This document shows positions 33,294 through 41,168 of a stretch of 64,000 nucleotides of DNA, piece by piece. The stretch's first letter is position 1. Every line of letters begins with the position of its first letter. This stretch comes from JAGWBG01 sp034421095 (GTDB taxonomy: Bacteria > Chloroflexota > Dehalococcoidia > Lucifugimonadales > JAGWBF01), in the NCBI GenBank assembly GCA_034421095.1, contig DAOUKR010000032.1, forward strand, positions 33,608-97,607. Direction: 5' to 3'. A program made the position numbers and the translations under genes. A model generated the notes under the pieces. That model was given only the letters and a program-made list of their open reading frames with translations, searched no databases and was not told where the DNA came from.

Positions 33294-33444
33294 CAGTTAC
33301 CCTCCCACTAGAGAACAAAAGGCGCCTTCTCAGACCCGCCAAGAAGGCGCCGTACCTTTCCTCTTCTGGCCGTCTTGGCCCCTTGGGGTCCTAGCGGCCC
33401 GCTAGCTGGAGATCATCCGGCTCACCCCCTGATGGGTGGATGGC
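33294..33444 (-). promoter_or_regulatory. Attenuator-like leader RNA of the pantothenate operon
   Basis: The ~150-nt leader ends in a strong intrinsic terminator: GGCGCCTTCT (33342-33351 read in reverse) pairs with AGAAGGCGCC (33321-33330), with TTTTGTTCT following. An upstream segment, GCCAGAAGAGG, can instead pair with CCTTCTTGGC in the 5' arm, forming an exclusive antiterminator. Further 5' are a CTAGCG-GGC-CGCTAG hairpin and other GC-rich stems. This is a classical riboswitch/attenuator layout. It may relate to the pan RNA motif reported before pantothenate genes in Chloroflexi, but I cannot confirm the consensus from memory. Confidence 0.6.
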
Positions 33445-33450
33445 AGTTAA

Positions 33451-33478
33451 ATGATAACACTCCCCCATCAGGTGTCAA
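33451..33478 (-). promoter_or_regulatory. Promoter of the pantothenate operon
   Basis: On the minus strand, consensus TTGACA (33473-33478) and TATCAT (33451-33456) are separated by 16 bases, placing the start near 33444. Confidence 0.6.
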
Positions 33479-33719
33479 GTTGCTCTTTCTAGCCGAGAGG
33501 AGTGCAAAGCTACACATTTTACTCCTGTCGGCAGACAGGCGTATCAACACGCCCTAAAATCCTTGTCATTGGTGCCATCCCGTTGATGAAGCACTTCAGA
33601 TTCCTTCCTCCTGCGGCGGACCGCAGTCGGATGAGGAATGACACTAGGGAGCTTTGGAAAGACATTTTTCAAGAACAGAAAGGGCCTGAGGGATTAGGCA
33701 ACCCTGTGTCTCGGCTTCC

Positions 33720-33748
33720 TTGAAGGTGTAAAAACCCTGTGCTATGAT
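33720..33748 (+). promoter_or_regulatory. Promoter of the ybeY-dnaX operon
   Basis: TTGAAG (33720-33725) and TATGAT (33743-33748) are 17 bases apart. The rest of the gap 33480-33720 holds the palindromes CCTGTCGGCAGACAGG (33524-33539) and CTGCGGCGGACCGCAG (33611-33626) and no gene. Confidence 0.5.
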
Positions 33749-33774
33749 TGCCATACCATATAAGGTTAGACCTC

Positions 33775-34326
33775 ATGCCCACCAGAACGAAGCGACGAGT
33801 AGACATCAGTATCCTGGAGCCTCTCAAGGGCTTTACCCCTAATCGCTCAGGCGGTCAGGGGGGGGTGCCACCCAAGGCATGGCTGCGGAAGGTGGCTTCC
33901 TGTACCCTGGACCACGCCCTGCCCGGACACGACTGCCAGCTAAGTCTGGTGATAGCCGACGACGATACTCTGAAGCGCCTTAACAGCGAATATCGTGGCC
34001 TGGACGAAGTGACCGACGTGCTTTCCTTCTCCCCCTTCCATCAGGGCCACTGGGAGGGGGAAGGAGAGCCACCCCAGTCGGACGACGTGCCTTTCGTCCT
34101 GCCGCCACAGGAACCTCAACCCTTGGGCGAGGTTATAATCTCGTATCCTCAGGCAATGAGGCAGGCCGGTCCCGGCCCATGCGGACCGAAGCGAGAGTTG
34201 GCCCTGCTTGTCGTCCACGGAGTGTTGCATCTTCTGGGCTTCGATCACGCGGAGCCTTCCGAGGAAACCGCCATGCAAGCGCAGGAACGAGAAATACTTT
34301 CGACCATCCTCTCCGAGGCGAGTTAG
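33775..34326 (+). CDS. ybeY: rRNA maturation RNase YbeY
   Basis: 183 residues from the ATG at 33775. The zinc-binding signature VHGVLHLLGFDHAEP (H-x3-H-x5-H type) near residues 150-165 and LNSEYRGLDEVTDVLSF in the middle identify YbeY, an endoribonuclease for 16S rRNA 3'-end maturation and ribosome quality control. The N-terminus and the insert EGEGEPPQSDDVPFVLPPQE make it somewhat longer than typical (~155). First gene of a unit running into dnaX two bases later. Confidence 0.93.
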   Translation: MPTRTKRRVDISILEPLKGFTPNRSGGQGGVPPKAWLRKVASCTLDHALPGHDCQLSLVIADDDTLKRLNSEYRGLDEVTDVLSFSPFHQGHWEGEGEPPQSDDVPFVLPPQEPQPLGEVIISYPQAMRQAGPGPCGPKRELALLVVHGVLHLLGFDHAEPSEETAMQAQEREILSTILSEAS

Positions 34327-34328
34327 CG

Positions 34329-36050
34329 ATGACTTTCCAGGTCTATTACCGCAAATGGCGGCCCCAACGTTTCCGTGAACTGGCCGGCCAGCAACACGTG
34401 TCTGCCACCTTGCAGCAGGCGGTACAGTTGGGGCGTGTGGCCCACTCCCTTCTCTTTTGCGGACCTCGCGGCACTGGCAAGACCAGCACGGCTCGAGTCC
34501 TCGCTAAGGCCGTCAATTGCCTGGAGCCGGAGGACGGGGACCCTTGCAACGAATGCGCCCGGTGCCAGGCTGTCAACGAGGGACGGTTCATGGACCTCAT
34601 AGAGTTGGACGCCGCCAGCAACAGGGGCATAGATGAGATTCGCAACATACGGGATAGGGTCAACCTTGCGGCGGCAGAAGGCAGCTACAAGGTCTATATT
34701 ATAGATGAGGCCCACATGCTCACGGAGCACGCATCCAACGCCTTCCTCAAGACGCTGGAAGAGCCTCCCGCCCATGCCATTTTCATACTCTGCACAACCG
34801 ACCCGCAGAAGATATTGCCCACTATTATCTCCAGATGTCAGCGCTTCGACTTCCGGCGTCTCACTTCGGATGCAATAATGGAGCGACTAAGAACGATTCA
34901 GGCGGAAGAGGGTGTTGATGTAAGTACGGAGGCTCTCCAGTCCCTCGCCCATTCGGCGGGTGGCAGCCTCAGGGATGCCGAGAACCTGCTGGAGCAGCTT
35001 GCGGTGTCATACGGCAGCAGTATAGGGGTCAACGAAGTTCACGAGCTTCTGGGGCTTGGCCAGGGAGAAAGGGCTTTAGACCTCATCCGATATCTTTTGC
35101 TGGGGAATACCTCGGCGGCCCTGTCGGCCATCAATCGGGCGGCTTGGGATGGTGTGGATCTGCGGCAACTGCACAGGCAGTCGGTGGACCTGCTCAGGGG
35201 AGTGCTGTTGCTCCAGTACGGCTCCAGGGACTCCCTGGACTTCCCCCAGGAGACGATAAGAGAGTTGGAAGACCTGGCCCCAAAGGCATCCGCAGCGAGA
35301 GTTATAAGGGCGCTGAAGCTCCTGGGAGAGGTGAACATGAGGCACGATACCTCCTCTCCCTTGCACCTGGAGTTGGCGGTAGTGGAAGCGTGCATGGACG
35401 AAGCGATTGCAGAAGCGGCCCAGCCCAATCCGCCACGTCCAGCGCCTGTTGCCCAACCGGCAGTGCGGACCGCCCCTGGCCAGGCTCCCAGCACCTCTGC
35501 CACCGGCGAAAGAAGGGCGGGAGACGCCGGCACCAGGGCAGCTTCACGTCCCGGTCCCACCGAGGCCGGTTCCCAGCCAGCAAGGGTACGGGAGAGCGGC
35601 AACAGCCCTACGCCATCCTCCGAGCACGCCTCGCCCAGGGAAGCCAATGGCCCTGTTCCATCATCTAACCCCGGCAACCCGGGACCGGGAGGCTCATTTC
35701 AGGAGCAATGGGGAACGCTGGTCAAGACCCTGAGCAGGTACAAGGGCAAGCGCTTCAATATAGGCGCCCTTCTTCGTGACTGCAAGAACCAGGATGTAGA
35801 AGGAGAGACCCTGGTACTGACTTTCGCTCACCGCTCCCACCTGGAAAGAATGCAGGAGGAGTTGGATGACCCACAGGGTATGAAGACGGTTAACGAAGCT
35901 CTCCTGAAGTCATTGGGGACCTCTTACCGACTGCGGTTATCCCTGGCAGAGGGCAACGGTGGCGGCAACCCCACAGCTACCGCTCAGAGTCCGTTGGTAA
36001 GGGCAGCCCTCAGTATGGGTGCAAGAATCATGGAGGAACGGGAACAATGA
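34329..36050 (+). CDS. dnaX: DNA polymerase III subunit gamma/tau
   Basis: 573 residues from the ATG two bases after the ybeY stop. Clamp-loader AAA+ features: VYYRKWRPQRFRELAGQQHV, Walker A GPRGTGKTSTARVLAKAVNC, a four-Cys zinc module (CLEP..CNECARC), Walker B YIIDEAHML and the SRC sensor in IISRCQRFDFRR. After domain III a ~90-residue Pro/Ala/Ser-rich linker (residues ~345-440) leads to a C-terminal tau-like domain. No slippery A-run typical of frameshift-made gamma was noticed in the linker. The gene overlaps ybaB by 4 bases. Confidence 0.96.
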   Translation: MTFQVYYRKWRPQRFRELAGQQHVSATLQQAVQLGRVAHSLLFCGPRGTGKTSTARVLAKAVNCLEPEDGDPCNECARCQAVNEGRFMDLIELDAASNRGIDEIRNIRDRVNLAAAEGSYKVYIIDEAHMLTEHASNAFLKTLEEPPAHAIFILCTTDPQKILPTIISRCQRFDFRRLTSDAIMERLRTIQAEEGVDVSTEALQSLAHSAGGSLRDAENLLEQLAVSYGSSIGVNEVHELLGLGQGERALDLIRYLLLGNTSAALSAINRAAWDGVDLRQLHRQSVDLLRGVLLLQYGSRDSLDFPQETIRELEDLAPKASAARVIRALKLLGEVNMRHDTSSPLHLELAVVEACMDEAIAEAAQPNPPRPAPVAQPAVRTAPGQAPSTSATGERRAGDAGTRAASRPGPTEAGSQPARVRESGNSPTPSSEHASPREANGPVPSSNPGNPGPGGSFQEQWGTLVKTLSRYKGKRFNIGALLRDCKNQDVEGETLVLTFAHRSHLERMQEELDDPQGMKTVNEALLKSLGTSYRLRLSLAEGNGGGNPTATAQSPLVRAALSMGARIMEEREQ

Positions 36051-36382
36051 TGAACAGACAAATGAGGCGGCAGGCGAAGCGGCAGCAGGGTAAGCAGCAG
36101 TCCCAGGCCCAACAACCCCTGGCCATGCTTCAAAAGGTCCAGGAGGAGCTGGAATCCCTTACCGTCGAGGGGAGCGCGGGCGGAGGGGTGGTGAAGGTGG
36201 TGATAACGGGTAAGCAGACCGTAGAGTCTGTGGAGATAGCCCCGGACGCTGTTGAGGACCTGGAGATGCTTCAGGACTTGATCACGGCGGCCGTGAACGA
36301 TGGCCTGAACAAGTCTCAGGAATTGGCTAGTGAGAAGATTGGAGCACTCACCGGCGGCATGAACATCCCGGGCCTAACGTAG
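36047..36382 (+). CDS. ybaB: YbaB/EbfC family nucleoid-associated protein
   Basis: 111 residues with a basic, Gln-rich N-terminus (NRQMRRQAKRQQGKQQ), then AMLQKVQEELESLTVEGSAG, VVKVVITGKQTVESVEIAPD and DLITAAVNDGLNKSQELASE. These match the small DNA-binding tweezers-shaped YbaB family. The start overlaps the dnaX stop (ATGA), and the gene lies between dnaX and recR, its usual place in many bacteria. Confidence 0.94.
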   Translation: MMNRQMRRQAKRQQGKQQSQAQQPLAMLQKVQEELESLTVEGSAGGGVVKVVITGKQTVESVEIAPDAVEDLEMLQDLITAAVNDGLNKSQELASEKIGALTGGMNIPGLT

Positions 36383-36423
36383 GTCAGGATTATCTGCTGC
36401 GAGGTGACAGATATAGATATAGC

Positions 36424-37038
36424 ATGAGCACAGAGCGCATACCCTCGGCATCCCCTTCAGTATCCCGACTCATAGACGAGTTGAACAAGCTGCCGGGCGT
36501 TGGTCCCAAGAGTGCCCAACGTCTGGCTTACTATGTCATTCGGCTGCCTGCCGAGGAAGCCCATTCTCTGGTCGAGGCAATCATGGCAGTCAAAGAGAAG
36601 ATTATCTTCTGCTCGGTGTGCCAGAACATGACCGATACGGACCCTTGCCCCATCTGCGACGACCCCCGCCGGGACCGGAGCCAGATATGTGTGGTTGAGG
36701 AACCCCTGGACGTGCTGGCCCTGGAGCGGACCCACTGCCACAGGGGTCTTTACCACGTCCTTCACGGCGTCATATCCCCTATGAACGGCATCGGGCCGGA
36801 AGACTTGAGGATGAAAGAGTTGCTCCCACGCTTGGAGAATAGCCTTGTGCAGGAGGTTATCATAGCTACCAACCCCACTCTGGAGGGGGAGGCCACCGCC
36901 ATGTATATCCAGCGTCAGATTGCCAACCTGAAGGTGAAGGTGACTCATCTTGCCCGCGGCCTGCCTGTGGGAGGAGACCTGGAATATGCCGATGAGTTGA
37001 CCCTGAGCAGGGCCTTCCGGAGCAGGAGTGAGCTTTAG
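36424..37038 (+). CDS. recR: Recombination protein RecR
   Basis: 204 residues: N-terminal helix-hairpin-helix (ELNKLPGVGPKSAQRLAYYV), zinc finger CSVCQNMTDTDPCPIC near residues 59-74, Toprim domain starting ICVVEEPLDVLALER, and the C-terminal Walker-like VTHLARGLPVGGDLEYADEL. RecR acts with RecO to load RecA at single-stranded gaps; recO follows 5 bases downstream. Confidence 0.97.
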   Translation: MSTERIPSASPSVSRLIDELNKLPGVGPKSAQRLAYYVIRLPAEEAHSLVEAIMAVKEKIIFCSVCQNMTDTDPCPICDDPRRDRSQICVVEEPLDVLALERTHCHRGLYHVLHGVISPMNGIGPEDLRMKELLPRLENSLVQEVIIATNPTLEGEATAMYIQRQIANLKVKVTHLARGLPVGGDLEYADELTLSRAFRSRSEL

Positions 37039-37043
37039 ACATC

Positions 37044-37823
37044 ATGGCAAAGCCGAGGGTATACCGGAGCCAGGCCCTGGTGCTCAAGTCCGCTCCTATG
37101 GGGGAGGCCGGGCTCCTGGTCACCCTTTACACCAGAGACGCTGGCAAGCTGAAGGCCGTCGTTAGGGGCGCACGAAGGCCCACCAGCAAGATGGTCGGAC
37201 ACTTGGAGCCTCTCAACATGGTGGAGATGTCCCTGGCAAGGTCCAGGCCAGGTGGGATAGACACCATAACCCAGATACAGATACTGGAGAGTTTCTCCTC
37301 TTTGAAGGCAGACCTGGACACAGTCTCCAGAGGCATATACCTGGCTGAACTGGTGGACGGGTTCGGCGCTGAGGGCAGTCCCAACCAGGAGCTATACTCC
37401 TTGTTGGTGGATACCCTTCAGTTCCTCAACGGCTCACCGGGCACGGATTCGACCCTGCGCTACTTCGAGCTTCATCTGCTCAAGTGCTCCGGCTTCATGC
37501 CCCAGCTATATCGGTGCGTAGAGTGCCGGGAAGAGCTTTCCCAGGGAAAACACCTCTTCAGCCCCGACGTCGGAGGCACCCTCTGCCTCAAGTGTACACC
37601 ATCTGGAGCGCGTATCATGCGCCTATCGGTAGGTACCCTCAAGGTCCTGCGCTTTATTGATAGAGCATCCCTGGGGGAACTCTCCACGCTCCGTGTCAAT
37701 ACCGGACTGGCGGTGGAACTCAAGAATTTGCTGTCCGTCGCGCTGAAGTACTGGCTGGACAGGGAAATCCAATCGAAGACGTTTATAGAGCATCTGGAAC
37801 ACTCTCAGAAGGCCGGGATATAA
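37044..37823 (+). CDS. recO: DNA repair protein RecO
   Basis: 259 residues. The N-terminal OB fold contains RSQALVLKSAPMGEAGLLVT and GKLKAVVRGARRPTSKMVGH. A helical middle domain follows, and a zinc-type Cys4 motif CVECREE...CLKC lies near residues 153-180. RecO anneals strands and cooperates with RecR and RecA. Last gene of the ybeY-dnaX-ybaB-recR-recO run; the stop is followed by a hairpin repeat that could end transcription. Confidence 0.95.
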   Translation: MAKPRVYRSQALVLKSAPMGEAGLLVTLYTRDAGKLKAVVRGARRPTSKMVGHLEPLNMVEMSLARSRPGGIDTITQIQILESFSSLKADLDTVSRGIYLAELVDGFGAEGSPNQELYSLLVDTLQFLNGSPGTDSTLRYFELHLLKCSGFMPQLYRCVECREELSQGKHLFSPDVGGTLCLKCTPSGARIMRLSVGTLKVLRFIDRASLGELSTLRVNTGLAVELKNLLSVALKYWLDREIQSKTFIEHLEHSQKAGI

Positions 37824-37834
37824 GCAAAAGTACT

Positions 37835-37870
37835 CCTCTCCCCTTCGCGGGAGAGGGTAGGGTGAGGGGG
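37835..37870. repeat. Half copy of the two-hairpin repeat
   Basis: CCTCTCCCC-TTCGC-GGGAGAGG followed by GTAGGGTGAGGGGG, corresponding to the first hairpin of the element at 11319. It lies directly after recO and lacks a T-tail. Confidence 0.65.
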
Positions 37871-37952
37871 TTGTGCAAAGGTTTGGTCGCGAGAGGAAGC
37901 CCGCGCCGGCGGCGTGCGGCAACGCCATTATAGTCCCGGCTCAAGGTTAGTG

Positions 37953-38675
37953 ATGGCTGATTCATCAGATAGGGTCCATTCGATTGATTACTCCCCCGAT
38001 TACTCCGAGGAGTTCTACCGGCGCCACGCTCACCGGTATGCCGAGGTTGCCCACCGTCTAATCCAGTCAATCTACATCCGGTCTTCTCATCCGGCCCTCA
38101 AGGGCGACTATGACCTGCTCGATCGGCTCAAGGAGCTAGCACCCGGCCCCCGTGGTCTGGACGCCGGTTGCGGAGCGGGGGCACGCGACGTGCACCAATT
38201 CTGGCTCGAAGGTTACGATATAATCGGCATTGACGCCGTAGAGGAGAACATCCTGATCGCAAGTTCTCTCCACCCCGAGATTGCCGATAGGGTCTTCCTG
38301 GCTGACCTGCGGGTTCCCCTGGGTTTCCCCGACGAGTCTTTTGACTTCATAGTATGCGACGCGGTGATTCAGCATATCCCATTGGAGGAGGCGTTCAACG
38401 TCACGTTGCCTGAACTGTCACGTGTGCTGAAGCGCGGAGGGGTTCTCCAGCTAATGTTCAAGAATGGACGCGGGGTGATGACGGTGTACGACCGGGACTA
38501 CGGCGTCGAGCGTTCCTTTCAGCTATACGACGAGCAGGAGATACTGCAGGTGATGGAAGATTATGGACTGAGCTTGGTGGATGCAGAAGACCCCAATCTC
38601 CTCGGCGGTGTCATGTACTTCACCGACCCCAAGCCGGTAGACCATTGTGTCTTCTACCTCCGAAAGGTAAGCTAG
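37953..38675 (+). CDS. Class I SAM-dependent methyltransferase
   Basis: 240 residues from the ATG at 37953 (AAGG upstream). After a ~50-residue N-terminal helical cap, motif I is GLDAGCGAGARDVHQFWLEG (near residue 70) and the acidic loop IIGIDAVEENI follows. Motif IV is FDFIVCDAVIQHIPLEEAF and the post-motif segment RVLKRGGVLQLMFKNG. Substrate unknown: the fold is shared by methyltransferases for small molecules, lipids and RNA. It is a single gene between hairpin repeats. Confidence 0.86.
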   Translation: MADSSDRVHSIDYSPDYSEEFYRRHAHRYAEVAHRLIQSIYIRSSHPALKGDYDLLDRLKELAPGPRGLDAGCGAGARDVHQFWLEGYDIIGIDAVEENILIASSLHPEIADRVFLADLRVPLGFPDESFDFIVCDAVIQHIPLEEAFNVTLPELSRVLKRGGVLQLMFKNGRGVMTVYDRDYGVERSFQLYDEQEILQVMEDYGLSLVDAEDPNLLGGVMYFTDPKPVDHCVFYLRKVS

Positions 38676-38738
38676 GTGCCTGTTCCGGCGGATTTGACCG
38701 ACAAATTCCGCTCCCATTGGAGTGTGTCTCATAGTTTC

Positions 38739-38774
38739 CCCTCTCCCCTGGTGGGAGAGGGTCAGGGTGAGGGG
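38739..38774. repeat. Half copy of the two-hairpin repeat
   Basis: CCCTCTCCC-CTGGT-GGGAGAGGG followed by TCAGGGTGAGGGGG, directly upstream of the hydrolase gene at 38824. Confidence 0.65.
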
Positions 38775-38823
38775 GACGCCTTCAGGAGGGAACTGAATTG
38801 AGAGGAAGTGAGGTAAACAGGAC

Positions 38824-39924
38824 ATGAGCAAGACTGTGGTTGTTGTCTGCATTGACGGCTTCGACCCCGAGTACCTGGAAGCCTGCGAGGTGCCCAACCT
38901 GCGAGAGATGTCCGGGAAGGGGTTCCTCAAGATAGGCCGGTGCATGATGCCGTCGGTGACTAATGTAAATAACGTATCCATGGTAACCGCCAGCTATCCC
39001 GAGGACCACGGCATTTGCTCCAATTACTGGCTGTCCCCCGACAAAGGGGAGGAGACCTACCTGGAATCCGGCGAACACATCATGTCGGAGACCATATTCC
39101 AACGGGCACGGCGACAGGGCAAGACCTCTGCCCTGGTCACGTCCAAGGACAAGCTCAGAACGCTGTTGTCCAACGGCGTCACAACCACCGTCTCATCTGA
39201 GCAGCCCCCGGGATGGGTCGTGGAAGGTATTGGCCCAGCGCCTGAGATATACTCCCTGGAGGTCAACGGCTGGGTCATCAGGGCCGCCGGCTACATAATG
39301 ACCCAACGTCCTGCCGACGTGGTATATATCTCCACCACCGACTACGCCATGCACACCTACGGGCCGGACCATCCCCAGTCCCGGAAGCACATGGCAATCC
39401 TTGACAATGCCGTCGGTGAGCTGGTGGAAGCCCACCCCGACGTCACGTTGCTGGTCACTGCGGACCACGGAATGTCCGGGAAGACCCGGATGATAGACCT
39501 CAAACATTCCCTGGAGAGTCACGGCATAAGGGCGAAGGTGGTCCCCATAATCAAGGACAGGTACGTGGTCCACCACTCCAACCTGGGCGGTTGCATGTAC
39601 GTTTACCTCCCTCCGTCGGAACGGGACGAGGCCCTGAAGGTGTTGAGAGAGACCCCCGGCGTCGAAGACGCCCTTCCCTGCGAAGAAGCGGCAGCCAGGT
39701 TCCGGCTTCACCCGGAACGTATCGGCGATATAGTAGTGACCGGGGAGGTGGACGTGGTCTTTGGGGACCCTTCGGAAGTGGAGATGCCGCCCAACCTTCG
39801 CACCCACGGCTCCCCCCATGAGCTCGGCGTTCCCCTGATAGGGTACAATGGCGACTTCGCCGGATTCTCCTTCGATGAGAACCGGGACATGGGCCGCTAC
39901 ATCTTCGAGCGTGTGCTTTCCTAG
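38824..39924 (+). CDS. Alkaline phosphatase superfamily hydrolase, phosphonoacetate hydrolase-like
   Basis: 366 residues. Metal and nucleophile positions of the superfamily are visible: VVCIDGFDPEY (Asp), nucleophile Thr in MMPSVTNVNNVSMVTASYPE near residue 46, STTDYAMHTYGPDHP (Asp and His), LVTADHGMSGK (Asp-His) and the late GSPHELGVPLIGY His. The V-T-N-x-N-N context matches phosphonoacetate hydrolase (PhnA) and related phosphodiesterases more than classical phosphatases. It may cleave C-P bonds of phosphonoacetate or a phosphodiester; no other phosphonate genes are nearby, so specificity is open. Confidence 0.8.
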   Translation: MSKTVVVVCIDGFDPEYLEACEVPNLREMSGKGFLKIGRCMMPSVTNVNNVSMVTASYPEDHGICSNYWLSPDKGEETYLESGEHIMSETIFQRARRQGKTSALVTSKDKLRTLLSNGVTTTVSSEQPPGWVVEGIGPAPEIYSLEVNGWVIRAAGYIMTQRPADVVYISTTDYAMHTYGPDHPQSRKHMAILDNAVGELVEAHPDVTLLVTADHGMSGKTRMIDLKHSLESHGIRAKVVPIIKDRYVVHHSNLGGCMYVYLPPSERDEALKVLRETPGVEDALPCEEAAARFRLHPERIGDIVVTGEVDVVFGDPSEVEMPPNLRTHGSPHELGVPLIGYNGDFAGFSFDENRDMGRYIFERVLS

Positions 39925-39987
39925 CCAGGTCGGCCAGCGTTCCCCCAGTGATACCCCTCTTATCAACATTGGCAATAGAGGCTCTGG

Positions 39988-40044
39988 CGCTCTTTGTCCG
40001 TTGAGGACCGACAGAAGCTTGAACGACGAGTTTCGCGCGTACAT
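39988..40044 (-). pseudogene. 5' remnant of a lipoprotein gene
   Basis: Reading leftward from the ATG at 40042-40044 gives MYARNSSFKLLSVL, closely similar to MDTRQSSFRLLLVL of the lipoprotein at 41702. After ~15 codons the similarity ends and no lipobox follows. The upstream 87 bases are also duplicated. The reading frame that continues leftward is antisense to the hydrolase gene and is not a gene. Confidence 0.6.
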
Positions 40045-40047
40045 GAT

Positions 40048-40134
40048 TCACCTCCTTATCCTCTGGTTTTGTTGCAGAACTCCGTCAGCTCTCACAGAGG
40101 ATACCGGTGCGTTAGTTCCGCTAAGGTCAACCCC
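40048..40134 (-). repeat. Duplicated lipoprotein-gene leader, copy 1
   Basis: 87 bases matching 41706-41791. It contains a strong GGAGGTGA ribosome site and, just upstream of it, a stem ATCCTCTG (40058-40065) / CAGAGGAT (40095-40102) with a ~29-base loop. The loop and stem bases are conserved between copies. It is attached to the 5' remnant at 39988-40044. Confidence 0.65.
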
Positions 40135-40250
40135 CTATCCGGTCATACTCACGCTACGTTGCAGACAGAGGAACGCACCAAGGGGACGCCGCCCATTACG
40201 GCGGCGTCCCCTTCCCTTTGGAATCCCCATACCATGATGCCCTGGCTCAG

Positions 40251-41165
40251 TTAGGCAGACACCCACCTAGTCTGCGTGTCGCCACAGTGGGAGGTCCTCT
40301 TCTGCTCCTTATATGCGTGTCCGACACTAAAGGTCGTTGTCTTCCCCGTGTCCGTCCACGCTCCCCACCTAAGGGCCTCGGGAGCACTAACCGACCTGGT
40401 CTTGATGTCACCACAGTAGGATGTCCTCTTCTGCTCTTTCTTGCGGCTACTACCGCACCCGGTGTAGTTCCCCGTGTCCGTCCACGCTCCCCACCTAAGG
40501 GCCTCGGGAGCACTAACCGACCTGGTCTTAACGTTGCCCGGGCTGCTGGTGCTCGACTGCTCCTTCTTACAGCTACTACCGCACCCGGTGTAGTTCCCAG
40601 TGTCCGTCCATGCTCCCCATATCTCCCGCCTGGGTGCTGGGGTAGTGGTGGGTGCTGGGGTGGTCGTGGGCACTGGCGTAGAGGAAACCCGGGGTGTGAC
40701 AGGCCCGACTTGCGCCGCCGGGCCATTTCCGGTCGCGTTGACCGCCCTTAGCTGAAAGGTGTAGGCTCTTCCGTTGGTCAGGCCCGTCATCGCATACGCA
40801 ACCAGGTCCGGTCCGCTGCCAGCTATGGTTGTCCAAGAACCCCAGGCGCCCGTGCCCACCTTCATTCGATACTCGTAACGGGTAATGCTTGAATTCTTGG
40901 GGTTGTCCAAGCGCAGGGTGATGCGGCCGTCGCCAGCCTCCGCCCTCAAGTTCGACGGCGCCACAGGGATAGGGGCCTTCACCGTCACCTTCACCGTCAC
41001 CTTCACCGTGTCCGTCGCAGTGGCCCTCTTGCTGTCCGCCACTCGCAGTTTGAACGTCAGTTCCACGGGGCCAGTCGGCGCCGTGAACGTGGGGCTGACG
41101 CCAGAACTTGGCGTCGTTCTGGGTCCGTACCTCGTGGATGCGCTCGGGGGTGTTGTCGTATTCAC
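40251..41165 (-). CDS. Fibronectin type III protein with Cys/Trp repeats, probably 5'-truncated
   Basis: 304 residues from a GTG. The start region resembles the C-terminal half of an immunoglobulin-like/REJ domain (SPTFTAPTGPVELTFKLRVA ... TATDTVKVTV). A fibronectin type III domain (residues ~70-150, APSNLRAEAGDGRITLRLDN) comes next, then a Pro/Thr linker and three 42-residue repeats starting WGAWTDTG with Cys pairs. No signal peptide is present, yet such proteins are secreted, so the N-terminus seems lost. It is in the same frame as the upstream lipoprotein, separated by one TGA at 41169. Confidence 0.55.
   Translation of the reverse strand: MNTTTPPSASTRYGPRTTPSSGVSPTFTAPTGPVELTFKLRVADSKRATATDTVKVTVKVTVKAPIPVAPSNLRAEAGDGRITLRLDNPKNSSITRYEYRMKVGTGAWGSWTTIAGSGPDLVAYAMTGLTNGRAYTFQLRAVNATGNGPAAQVGPVTPRVSSTPVPTTTPAPTTTPAPRREIWGAWTDTGNYTGCGSSCKKEQSSTSSPGNVKTRSVSAPEALRWGAWTDTGNYTGCGSSRKKEQKRTSYCGDIKTRSVSAPEALRWGAWTDTGKTTTFSVGHAYKEQKRTSHCGDTQTRWVSA
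40254..40619 (-). repeat. Three 126-base tandem repeats in coding sequence
   Basis: Units begin at 40619, 40493 and 40367 on the minus strand, each opening with the codons for WGAWTDTG and ending with APEALR. The first two are most alike; the third is diverged in the middle and ends the protein. Confidence 0.8.
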
Positions 41166-41168
41166 GTG

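Noticed and set aside
33294..33444. T-box or TPP riboswitch in the pantothenate leader
   Set aside because: The T-box antiterminator core and the TPP aptamer conserved segments are not visible, so only a generic attenuator is claimed.
35400..35700. Programmed frameshift site in dnaX making gamma
   Set aside because: The linker is GC-rich and I saw no slippery A-run followed by a stem-loop; the single 573-residue product is the safe call.
40254..40619. CRISPR-like or satellite array from 126-base repeats
   Set aside because: The repeats are in frame and encode Trp/Cys protein modules; there are no spacers or cas genes.
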